Below, piece by piece: positions 1 through 6,759 of a stretch of 35,874 nucleotides of DNA. The number at the start of each line of letters is the position of its first letter. Position 1 is the first letter of the stretch. The translations under genes were made by a program, and so were the position numbers. This stretch comes from Clostridia bacterium. GTDB lineage: Bacteria; Bacillota; Clostridia; Christensenellales; Christensenellaceae. Under the pieces are notes generated by a model. It saw nothing but the letters and a program-made list of their open reading frames with translations. It was not told the origin of the DNA and ran no database searches. Location of the stretch: positions 1-35,874 of the forward strand of contig JAAUYQ010000049.1 of NCBI GenBank assembly GCA_014805015.1, in the 5' to 3' direction.

Positions 1-56
1 ACGGCTCCATCCAATGAATCCAGCCAGATTATGGGCATCAGATTCTAAAAATTTCC

Positions 57-98
57 CGCAACCGCTTTCGATTCGTCGGTCGCGTCGTGGGGGTTGCG
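57..98. terminator. Possible bidirectional terminator hairpin
   Basis: CGCAACC at 57-63 pairs perfectly with GGTTGCG at 92-98. On the plus strand the stem is followed by TTTAGTTTTT, and on the minus strand by GGAAATTTTT. The loop is long (28 bases), which weakens the call. It lies 19 bases past the stop of the small minus-strand ORF at 118-222, so it could end the toxin-antitoxin transcript. No gene is seen in 1-117. Confidence 0.3.
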
Positions 99-117
99 TT
101 TAGTTTTTCAATGAACC

Positions 118-222
118 TCAATCCTCGTCATGTTGCGCCAGCAAAACTTCGACCTCTGCCGCTGACACCCTCGGGAACGCTTTATTGTTCCGATTCATAG
201 TCTCTAGATGATCAGCAATCAT
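118..222 (-). CDS. Small ORF (34 aa) following the GNAT-like gene, in the same frame
   Basis: This ORF reads from an ATG at 222 to a TGA at 118-120 and gives 34 residues, ending in an acidic stretch (LLAQHDED). It is in the same frame as the acetyltransferase gene, which stops with TAG at 259-261. The twelve codons between that TAG and this ATG are also open, so the two could once have been a single longer protein. No good Shine-Dalgarno sequence precedes the ATG; only CCAGG lies two bases away. It may be a real small gene, a read-through extension, or the remnant of a longer C-terminus. No family is recognised. Confidence 0.25.
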   Translation of the reverse strand: MIADHLETMNRNNKAFPRVSAAEVEVLLAQHDED

Positions 223-258
223 GTCCTGGCCTTCAACAATGTAGCCTTTCCAGAGGTG

Positions 259-1188
259 CTATTTCTCTTCGCCGTACGTTTTTGTCTTCTCCGCAGACTG
301 AATCAAGGCCTGCCAAGCTTCTATCCGATTCTGCCGCAACGCACTAATTGGCTGAATCATGCTATGGCACTTAAAGTCGTACGCCGGCTTCAGAACGTAA
401 AGATCATGGAGAGGTTCGAATCTAAGGGCGTGCATGTAGTAGTCTACCAGTTTGTATACGGGCTGAGACTCTTCGTCAGATTCGCAGAAGTTAGAATCAA
501 AAGGTTCCGGTTCCGCCGGAGTATTATCTGCTGCAAACAAGTAAAGGTACTGTGCTCCAAGCAGCTTCGAAATCTGAAGGACCAGCTCAACGATAATTTC
601 CCAGAAAATCCCGAAGCCAAGTGAAATGTTGTCTTGCTGTCTTGTGTCTTCGTATGCTTCATTGCGGCACCAGTGCGTCAAAACGATACCAGGTGACGTT
701 GCCGCAACGTACTGTGCGCTAGTTGGATCAGGGTCCTTTGCTATGCGATCCAAATGGTATTTAAGCCCTTGATAGGCTTTTTTCACACGTTCCAAATCTA
801 CGTCTTGTTCGCGTTCAAAATACTCCATAATATAGGGGATACTGTCCTCGGCATCGTTCTGCAGAGCATCTTCGCAGATATCGAGGAGTTCTTTTTCCGC
901 CTTAGTCAGACCCCTATATTCGGGAAGCTTCAAACTGTACAACAGGCCTGCTTTTAGTCCGAAGTAGGCAGCTATCTCGTTCGTAGACGCATCTCGAACG
1001 AGATATACTCTCGTCACACCTGCCTCATCATCCGCCCAAGCATCTTCTCTAAGATATCCAGCCAGCCATTCTCCGTGTTCCGTTCCTGTGAACGTCTTGA
1101 TAGCTTCCAGGTTCTCCTTTTTCTCTCTTAGTGCTTCGACATAGAATCGTTCTTTGAATCCTTCGCGCTGCCTCTTCAGGTCACTCAT
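259..1188 (-). CDS. GNAT-like acetyltransferase, probable toxin of a Panacea toxin-antitoxin pair
   Basis: The protein has 309 residues. It shows a split GNAT-like pattern. An N-terminal strand pair near residues 55-85 (TRVYLVRD, then IAAYFGLKAG) matches the substrate-side strands of TacT-type toxins. After a helical insertion comes PGIVLTHW, then GFGIFWEIIVE near residue 190, where the acetyl-CoA loop and helix normally sit, then GAQYLYLFAAD and DYYMHALRFEP, the usual GNAT end. The ATG at 1188 has a good AGGAGG five bases upstream. It lies 80 bases downstream of a Panacea-domain gene, and Panacea (PanA) proteins are known antitoxins paired with many toxin types. The target (for example an aminoacyl-tRNA) is not visible. 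Toxin activity is inferred from fold and context; the canonical Q/RxxGxG motif is degenerate. Confidence 0.6.
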   Translation of the reverse strand: MSDLKRQREGFKERFYVEALREKKENLEAIKTFTGTEHGEWLAGYLREDAWADDEAGVTRVYLVRDASTNEIAAYFGLKAGLLYSLKLPEYRGLTKAEKELLDICEDALQNDAEDSIPYIMEYFEREQDVDLERVKKAYQGLKYHLDRIAKDPDPTSAQYVAATSPGIVLTHWCRNEAYEDTRQQDNISLGFGIFWEIIVELVLQISKLLGAQYLYLFAADNTPAEPEPFDSNFCESDEESQPVYKLVDYYMHALRFEPLHDLYVLKPAYDFKCHSMIQPISALRQNRIEAWQALIQSAEKTKTYGEEK

Positions 1189-1229
1189 GCAGCCTCCTCA
1201 TGGTCCATAGCTTGTTGAGCAAATAAACA

Positions 1230-1262
1230 GGACCTGTGCAGTTCTTATCCGTGCACAGGTCC
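1230..1262 (-). terminator. Perfect 11-bp hairpin between antitoxin-like and toxin-like genes
   Basis: GGACCTGTGCA (1230-1240) and TGCACAGGTCC (1252-1262) form a perfect 11-base stem with an 11-base loop. On the coding (minus) strand it is followed by TGTTTATTTGC, a T-rich but interrupted tract. It starts seven bases after the Panacea gene's stop codon and lies 42 bases before the GNAT gene's start. It could be a leaky terminator or RNA-stabilising element that keeps toxin expression below antitoxin expression (inference). Confidence 0.5.
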
Positions 1263-1268
1263 CTTTCA

Positions 1269-1736
1269 CTATGCAGTGCGTGCTTCCAGATCTCTCCGGA
1301 GTTTCTCGCGGGCTGCATCTAAGCGAATATCCAATAGGCTAAGTGGCCTCGACCCATTCTGATCCTGTGTAAGACCCTCCCGAGCGTTACGCCAAGAGTA
1401 CTCGCCATGCGACAACAGGCTCAGTTTCCAAGGCGACAGCTTCTTGTAACGGTCATACACAAATTGGATCATGTCAGCCGCTTCCTCGCTGATCTCTTCG
1501 GACGGTCCCTCAAATAAGACTCCGTGAGCGTAGGCATTTCGTACATACCGAATTACCGGCCCATACTTCCAGCCTTCAAACTCGTCCTCGAACATAGGTT
1601 CGCCGGTTCTCAGCAGTGATTCACGCTGCACAAAATACAGCAGCTTATGCAGCCGCATTTCGTCGATCCGCTCACCATCATTGTCAGCCTGATACAATCT
1701 GTTTAACCTTTTGGCTACGTCCTGTACCCGTTCCAT
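1269..1736 (-). CDS. Panacea (DUF4065/SocA-like) domain protein, probable antitoxin
   Basis: The protein has 155 residues and is recognised by the Panacea signature. After an N-terminal helix come RLHKLLYFVQ (about residues 28-37), GEPMFEDEFEGWKYGPV (about 46-62), and VRNAYAHG. This is the standard spacing for the DUF4065/SocA antitoxin domain. PanA proteins neutralise diverse toxins by direct binding. The ATG at 1736 follows GGAGGA with a short spacer, and the gene reads into the downstream GNAT-like gene. An operator-like palindrome lies 55 bases upstream, fitting autoregulation. Phage-derived Panacea proteins such as GepA-like are an alternative role, but the paired neighbour favours a toxin-antitoxin unit. 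Confidence 0.85.
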   Translation of the reverse strand: MERVQDVAKRLNRLYQADNDGERIDEMRLHKLLYFVQRESLLRTGEPMFEDEFEGWKYGPVIRYVRNAYAHGVLFEGPSEEISEEAADMIQFVYDRYKKLSPWKLSLLSHGEYSWRNAREGLTQDQNGSRPLSLLDIRLDAAREKLRRDLEARTA

Positions 1737-1790
1737 GGCATCCTCCTTCTCTCGAAATCAAATAGACGACAGTTCAACAGTATGTCGCCC

Positions 1791-1818
1791 TGTCAATATA
1801 ATTATATCAGTATTGACA
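1791..1818 (-). promoter_or_regulatory. Operator-like palindrome upstream of the Panacea gene
   Basis: TGTCAATA (1791-1798) and TATTGACA (1811-1818) form a perfect 8-base inverted repeat around an AT-rich centre. On the minus strand the centre holds TATAAT (1806-1801), a candidate -10 box, but no good -35 is found at the proper distance. The arms also read TTGACA on each strand. The AT-rich island is unlike the GC-rich surroundings. It may be the autoregulated promoter of the antitoxin-toxin unit. Confidence 0.4.
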
Positions 1819-1861
1819 CTAGAACGCATCTGTGGTATGTCGTACTTTTCGGAGGCGGCCT

Positions 1862-1921
1862 TGCGCATACGTCCTCCATTGAGGGCATATGCGCAGGACC
1901 GCCCCAGAGCGTATCCTGCAT
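1862..1921 (-). promoter_or_regulatory. Two overlapping hairpins downstream of the dockerin-like gene
   Basis: TGCGCATA (1862-1869) pairs with TATGCGCA (1888-1895). Inside it CCTC (1873-1876) pairs with GAGG (1881-1884), giving one long stem with a CATT loop and a single mismatch. A second stem, GCAGGA (1893-1898) with TCCTGC (1914-1919), overlaps the first and would compete with it. There is no T-tract on either strand, so this is not a classic intrinsic terminator. It begins 58 bases beyond the end of the upstream secreted-protein gene. Nothing else is seen in 1737-1978 apart from the operator-like repeat. Confidence 0.4.
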
Positions 1922-1978
1922 AAGCGAGTTGGAGGTCAGGAGCAGGCAACGTGCCGTGCCCCCGACGTCCTGCTCGTA

Positions 1979-4900
1979 TCAGCCCCGACGGACAATCGGC
2001 TCGCCGGTGGCGTCAGTCAGAATCCAGGCCATGCGCACAAGGTCTGAGATATCCACAAAACCGTTGCCGTTGAAGTCAGCGGCTGCAAGGTACGGTCCCG
2101 TGAGCGCGCGAGTACCGTTGAGGTCCTGCGCGGCGCGGACGATCTGCGCAATGTTCATGATGCCGGTCCCGAGCACGTCACCCATCACAACAACCGTGGT
2201 GTCGATCAGAACGGTGCCGTCCTGCGCCGTCACAACAACATGCATACCGGTTGCAATGGGGTCGGTCGGAACGGCCGGCTGACCAGTTGCCCGAAGCACC
2301 TGATACGACGCACCCTCGGGCACATTAAACCAGCGCCGCATGGCGGCCACGCGGTACACCGTGTCTTCAGTTGAAACCGGGACGCCGGCAAGCACGGGAC
2401 CCTCCACGCTCAGCGATTCGGTCACATATACCTGCACAGGCGCCGACGGAATCGGCTGAATCGGATTCACCTGCCCCGGATCATCAGAAGGCGAAGCAGA
2501 AGCACTCGGCTGAGCGGACGGCTCGCCGCTTGGAGATGCGCTGGGCTGAGCAGACTGACTGCTGCTTGGGACCGCGGAGGGCGCGGTCGATGCACTGGCG
2601 CTGCCCGACGGAACTGCCGATGCAGAAGCACTTGCGCTGGCACTCGCTGACACAGATGCGCTCGCAGACGGGCGGGCGCTTGCACTTGCACTGCCGCTTG
2701 GCTGCGCGGACGGGTTTACAGACGGGCTGGCCGAAGCGGTCACACTTGCCGATGCGCTCGCTGACGCACTGGCGCTCGCACTTGCGCTGGCACTGCTGCT
2801 TGGCTGCGCGGAAGCCGTACTGCTAGGACTGCTGGACGGGCTGACGGAAGCACTCGGGCTGCTGGATGGGCTCGCTGACGCACTTGGACTGCCGGAAGGC
2901 TCCGGAGAATCCGACGGTCCCGGCTCGCTGCTTCCATCAACTTCAATACTGATGCCATCCGAGGCAATCCGCACTGTGTCGCTCACGACGTAAACGGTCA
3001 CATCCACTGTGCCGGCGGCGTCCGGAATAAAGATGAGCATATTGCCATTGCCTTCGGCTTCCACGCCGTTAATCTCCCAGACATAGGTTGTACCCTCTGG
3101 GTACGGTGTTGTTCCTTCCGGCGCGGAGCAGGTGACTGTCACAGACTCGCCTGCCTGCGGCTCTGCCGGCGTGAAAGAGAGCTGCGCATCATATACTGCA
3201 GTGGATCCTGCCACGGTCAGCGTAATCGATCCGCTCACAAGTATGTCGCCGTCCTGCATCACAGAAGCTGCAACCTCGTACGAGCCGGGTACGTTTGCGA
3301 CGAAAGTGAACAGGTCCCCTGTCTGATCCTGCGGCTCGCCGTTTACAGACCACTGGATCACAGCATCATCCGGCAGTGTGTCGCCTGTCGGCACTGCAAC
3401 AACTTCGACCGGCTGCCCGATCTCGGGGTTCGTGGTCGAAGCAGAGACTGACAGTGCGTAGTGCGTGCTGCTGCCAACGTTCACGGTGAGCTGTGCCATA
3501 GCGGCCGGGATGTTGTCACTGGAACTTTCAAACACAGTGCAGATAATGGAATAAGTGCCGTCCTCCTGCGGGGTAAACCGGAGCGTGTCTGAAATAGTGC
3601 TCTGGTCTTCATCGTTCACCGTCCACTGGTAAATGGCACCCGCAGGCAGACGGTCGGCACCGCTCGACTCAGCTTTCACAGTGATTTCCTGTCCGGCCTG
3701 CGGATTCTGCGGCTCGGCTGAAAGTGTGACCGCATAGTTCATATCCCTGCGGGCAACAACAATCTGCGTCTGAGCTGACGTGATTTCCGTACCCTTGTCC
3801 ATCACGCTTACGGCCACGGTTACCGTACCGCCCTGTGCAGGAGTGAACGTCATCTCGGCCGTCTTGCTGTCCTGCGTTCTGCCATCCACCTTCCAGGCGT
3901 ATGAAACGCCATCCGGGAAACTCCCATCAAAGGCAGAGCAGGTCACCGTGACTGGCGAACCGGCAACGGGCGCGTTCGGGCTGTACGAGAGCGCCGCACT
4001 GTAAAGAATGTCTGCTGTCAGCCGCAGCTCGGCTTTGCAGATTTCCGTGCCATCATTTGCAACGGTAACAGCAACCACGTAGGTGCCGGCCTTGTCCGGC
4101 GTGAACTGCAGCGACGCACCGGATGCGCGTACGGCCTGGCCGTTTACCGTCCAGCGGTATTCGGCACCAGATGGAATGCTGGTCGTGCCGGCACTGATGC
4201 AGTCCACTGTTACCGGGCGGCCCACAATCGGCGTGCGTGTCCGTGATTCGAGCAGAACGCGGTAATCACAGACAGGTACAGTCAGTACCGCAGCCTGCGA
4301 GAGGTCATAGGTCGCACCTGTGATATCTGTCAGAACGTAACTGCAGGTCACCGTGTAGGTCGAGGCCGGAACCGTGAAAGCACAGGACAGGCTGTCGGCG
4401 CTGATGACCGGCTCACCGTTGATGCCGCTGACAGTCCACACTGCCTTGGCGCCATCCACGCTGCAGGCCGGAACCGTGTATGTGATGGTCGTGCCGGCAA
4501 TCGGGGTCACGTCTGCTGTGACAATCGGGGCCGGAAGCCTCGTTGGCGTGAACGTGGCCGTGCCGACGTTCGAGACAGAACCGCCGGCGTCGTTTGTGAA
4601 CCATGCGCTCACTGTGTACGGCGCTGCTTTCAGCACCTGGAACGTGCAGGTGTCACCGGTGCTCTTCCAGTCATTTACCTGCTGCCCGTCCACGGCTACG
4701 CCCCACTGCAGCGTGCCGGCAACCGGCGTGTTTACGGTCGCTTTCGCCGTGATCGTCTGCCCCAGGGATGGGACCTGCTCCGGCAGTTCAACCGTGACCA
4801 CCGGGCTGTTCTTGTCAATCGGCACAACCGTGATGCCGCCCGAGCGGGAGATGCGGTAGTCCTGCTGCGGCAGAACAAGATATGCCTCAACCGGCACCGG

Positions 4901-6520
4901 ACTGATCACGTCCTTGCCGTCCGCATCCTTCAGCGTGAATGTCAGCGTCGTGCCATCTGCCTGCGCTCCCGGCCACTCGGCGGCCGGCTTGCCGTCAATC
5001 GTCCATACAGGCATCGTTCCGTGCGGGACCCCATCCGGCAGCACAGCCGTGACGCGGACGGTGCTGCCTTTGACAATCTCCGTTTCAGCACTGTCGGTAT
5101 TGACGGCGCTGAGGGACGGAGCCTGGTACAGAACAGCCGAGAAGACCGCCATGTCGCTTGCGATGGTGCTGCCGCTCTTATCGAGGATGAACACCTGCAC
5201 TTCATAGGTGCCGTCTTCACTGACCGGCAGCTGAGTCTCCATTTTGCCGTCTGCGTCCGTCCGCTTCTGGCTGTTCACAAGCCATTCGGCGGTGCATCCG
5301 TCCGGCCACGTCTGATAAATGCCGCCCTCTTCGGGGACAATATCCGATGCTGTCAGCGTGATCGTGTCACCCACCATGCAGCGGTCATCCGCAAGCGGCT
5401 GGCCCTTGGCATCGCGGACCTGAATCTCCACATTGTATCCGGTCGCCTCTGTAACAGAGATGAGCGCTGTGCCCGTAATCTGAATCACTTTGTCATCTTC
5501 GCCCATCGTGACTGTGCAGGTAACGTTGTAGTCACCCTCGTCCGCAATCTGAATGGACTGCAGGTCGAGGCTCAGGCCGGATGCTTTCGATGCTGCGTCC
5601 TGCAAAGCCGTGAGGCTTGCACCGGTCGGCCCGGAAACGGACCACTTCACCTCCGGTTTTCCTGCCGGCCATACCGGCGATCCATCCGACCACGATGCTT
5701 CGATCAGCGGTCCGTTGTCACCCTCTTTGCGGGCAATCGGCTGCGTAAGCTCAAGCGCCGTTCCGAGCAGGTTAAAGTCTGCAGATGCCAGAAGCGGGGC
5801 CTCAAAGCTCTCGTCGTCTGGATCGAGCGGCCCCCCGTAGACAGAAGCTGTATACACGGCTCTCTGTCCGGCTTCCGGCGCTGTTTGCACCGGCAGGCTG
5901 AGGCCGTCTTCGCCGCTCCCGTCTTCGGCATCCGGGAGTTCTTCGCCGTTCAGCGTCCAGACTGCCGGATATGGCGTTCCGGCTTCATCGACCGGAGCAA
6001 GCCCGTTCAGCCAGGACGCTTCGAGCGTCACCGCCTTGCCCGCTGGGACGCTCGCTGGGTCATTCTGCGTGCTGGCCGGCATTGCATGCAGCTTTGCCTC
6101 CGTGCCGGACACGGTAAACGCGGCGTACTTCGTGGACGACCCGTCTGTCGCCGTGCAGATATACTCTGCCGGACTGCCGGGAACCGGCACGATCAGGGCT
6201 GCTGCAGATGCGCTTCCTGCCGGGACGCTTTTCAGCGCCTCAACGGCTTCGCCGTCCGCTGTCCAGGTGTAGGTCCAGTCTCCGCTCTCTTCTGCCGCCG
6301 GCACAGCCAGCACCGCATAGGATCCGGCTGCCCAGGCAGGGTTCTCTGAAGGCGACTCCTTGGCGGCCGTTTCGGTTTCTGCCCAGCCGTCCGCTGTAAG
6401 TCTCAGCGGAACAGGTTCCGGGCTGCTGCCGGACGCGTCCTCCGCCAGGACCGGGACTGCCATGGACAGCAGAAAGACGGCTGCTGTCAGGATGGATAAT
6501 GTTCTTCTGAATTTCTTCAT
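1979..6520 (-). CDS. Secreted protein with Ig-like repeats, Ser/Ala/Pro linker and dockerin-like C-terminus
   Basis: This 1513-residue protein begins with a typical signal peptide (KKFRR, a hydrophobic core, and cleavage near VLAED). Residues about 60-1180 are Ig-like or PKD-like units. The clearest tandem copies, about 750-1180, share AG-x2-VTV-x-C-S, a central Y-x-W-x-VNG and FTP-x3-GTY. Residues about 1190-1350 are a Ser/Ala/Pro-rich linker. The last 65 residues look like a type I dockerin: a degenerate loop (GDVLGTGIMNIAQIVRAA) and a clear calcium-type loop (ADFNGNGFVDISDLVRMA). Dockerins bind cohesins on scaffold or surface proteins. No sorting signal or catalytic domain is seen. It is the last of three secreted-protein genes on this strand. 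A role in surface attachment or mating contact is inference. Confidence 0.75.
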   Translation of the reverse strand: MKKFRRTLSILTAAVFLLSMAVPVLAEDASGSSPEPVPLRLTADGWAETETAAKESPSENPAWAAGSYAVLAVPAAEESGDWTYTWTADGEAVEALKSVPAGSASAAALIVPVPGSPAEYICTATDGSSTKYAAFTVSGTEAKLHAMPASTQNDPASVPAGKAVTLEASWLNGLAPVDEAGTPYPAVWTLNGEELPDAEDGSGEDGLSLPVQTAPEAGQRAVYTASVYGGPLDPDDESFEAPLLASADFNLLGTALELTQPIARKEGDNGPLIEASWSDGSPVWPAGKPEVKWSVSGPTGASLTALQDAASKASGLSLDLQSIQIADEGDYNVTCTVTMGEDDKVIQITGTALISVTEATGYNVEIQVRDAKGQPLADDRCMVGDTITLTASDIVPEEGGIYQTWPDGCTAEWLVNSQKRTDADGKMETQLPVSEDGTYEVQVFILDKSGSTIASDMAVFSAVLYQAPSLSAVNTDSAETEIVKGSTVRVTAVLPDGVPHGTMPVWTIDGKPAAEWPGAQADGTTLTFTLKDADGKDVISPVPVEAYLVLPQQDYRISRSGGITVVPIDKNSPVVTVELPEQVPSLGQTITAKATVNTPVAGTLQWGVAVDGQQVNDWKSTGDTCTFQVLKAAPYTVSAWFTNDAGGSVSNVGTATFTPTRLPAPIVTADVTPIAGTTITYTVPACSVDGAKAVWTVSGINGEPVISADSLSCAFTVPASTYTVTCSYVLTDITGATYDLSQAAVLTVPVCDYRVLLESRTRTPIVGRPVTVDCISAGTTSIPSGAEYRWTVNGQAVRASGASLQFTPDKAGTYVVAVTVANDGTEICKAELRLTADILYSAALSYSPNAPVAGSPVTVTCSAFDGSFPDGVSYAWKVDGRTQDSKTAEMTFTPAQGGTVTVAVSVMDKGTEITSAQTQIVVARRDMNYAVTLSAEPQNPQAGQEITVKAESSGADRLPAGAIYQWTVNDEDQSTISDTLRFTPQEDGTYSIICTVFESSSDNIPAAMAQLTVNVGSSTHYALSVSASTTNPEIGQPVEVVAVPTGDTLPDDAVIQWSVNGEPQDQTGDLFTFVANVPGSYEVAASVMQDGDILVSGSITLTVAGSTAVYDAQLSFTPAEPQAGESVTVTCSAPEGTTPYPEGTTYVWEINGVEAEGNGNMLIFIPDAAGTVDVTVYVVSDTVRIASDGISIEVDGSSEPGPSDSPEPSGSPSASASPSSSPSASVSPSSSPSSTASAQPSSSASASASASASASASASVTASASPSVNPSAQPSGSASASARPSASASVSASASASASASAVPSGSASASTAPSAVPSSSQSAQPSASPSGEPSAQPSASASPSDDPGQVNPIQPIPSAPVQVYVTESLSVEGPVLAGVPVSTEDTVYRVAAMRRWFNVPEGASYQVLRATGQPAVPTDPIATGMHVVVTAQDGTVLIDTTVVVMGDVLGTGIMNIAQIVRAAQDLNGTRALTGPYLAAADFNGNGFVDISDLVRMAWILTDATGEPIVRRG
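2483..2936 (-). repeat. Ser/Ala/Pro-rich low-complexity coding repeat
   Basis: This stretch encodes a linker of SAS, SPS and QPS units with short GC-rich near-repeats such as GCACTTGCGCTGGCACTC. It is inside the dockerin-like protein gene and separates the Ig-like part from the C-terminal domain. It should be prone to slippage and length variation. Confidence 0.7.
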
Positions 6521-6552
6521 GCGCGTTCGTTTCTCCTTTCATGCGCGTTCGT
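6518..6552 (-). repeat. Direct repeat duplicating the start-codon region
   Basis: CATGCGCGTTCGT occurs at 6518-6530 and again at 6540-6552. On the minus strand each copy ends with an ATG. The inner copy is the start of the 1513-residue protein. The outer ATG, 22 bases upstream and out of frame, precedes a GGAG that then serves the inner start with a longer-than-usual spacer of about 12 bases. Confidence 0.5.
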
Positions 6553-6663
6553 CGTTTCTGCTGCCTCTCGTCAATGTTTCTGCTTGCGCATCTTTAACCT
6601 CCAACTGGTGAGTTCCCCAGAATCTCAAGTGATTCTGCGCACAGGACCTTGCTGAAAGTCCCC

Positions 6664-6692
6664 TGCGCAGGACCACGCAGTCAGTCCTGCAT
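6664..6692 (-). repeat. Repeated hairpin unit between secreted-protein genes
   Basis: GCAGGAC (6667-6673) and GTCCTGC (6684-6690) form a perfect 7-base stem. The unit TGCGCAGGACC...TCCTGCAT is also found at 1890-1921. Both copies sit about 60-70 bases downstream of the stop codon of a large secreted-protein gene. A smaller inverted repeat, AGAATC/GATTCT (6619-6636), lies nearby. Function is unknown; regulation or mRNA 3' end protection are options. Confidence 0.4.
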
Positions 6693-6704
6693 TCTGCCGG
6701 CAGC

Positions 6705-6733
6705 AAAAAAGGAGCCGCATTCCTGGCAGCTCC
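6705..6733 (-). terminator. Intrinsic terminator of the 765-residue secreted-protein gene
   Basis: On the minus strand GGAGC (6733-6729) pairs with GCTCC (6715-6711), followed directly by TTTTTT (6710-6705). It lies 27 bases after the stop codon of the BspA-repeat protein. The same stem sequence followed by T6 recurs at 13051-13082. Confidence 0.75.
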
Positions 6734-6759
6734 CCCTCGCTTATCGGCGTTTGTTCCTT

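Noticed and set aside
2483-2936. CRISPR-like or tandem-repeat array
   Set aside because: Units are irregular, without constant spacers, and encode a Ser/Ala/Pro linker in frame.
5021-6349. Plus-strand open frame (442 codons) opposite the dockerin-like gene
   Set aside because: It has Arg/Cys-rich composition typical of antisense frames in GC-rich DNA and no family match by eye.
6240-6542. Upstream ATG at 6542 as start of a separate 100-codon gene
   Set aside because: It is out of frame within the signal-peptide region of the large protein. It arises from the duplicated CATGCGCGTTCGT segment.
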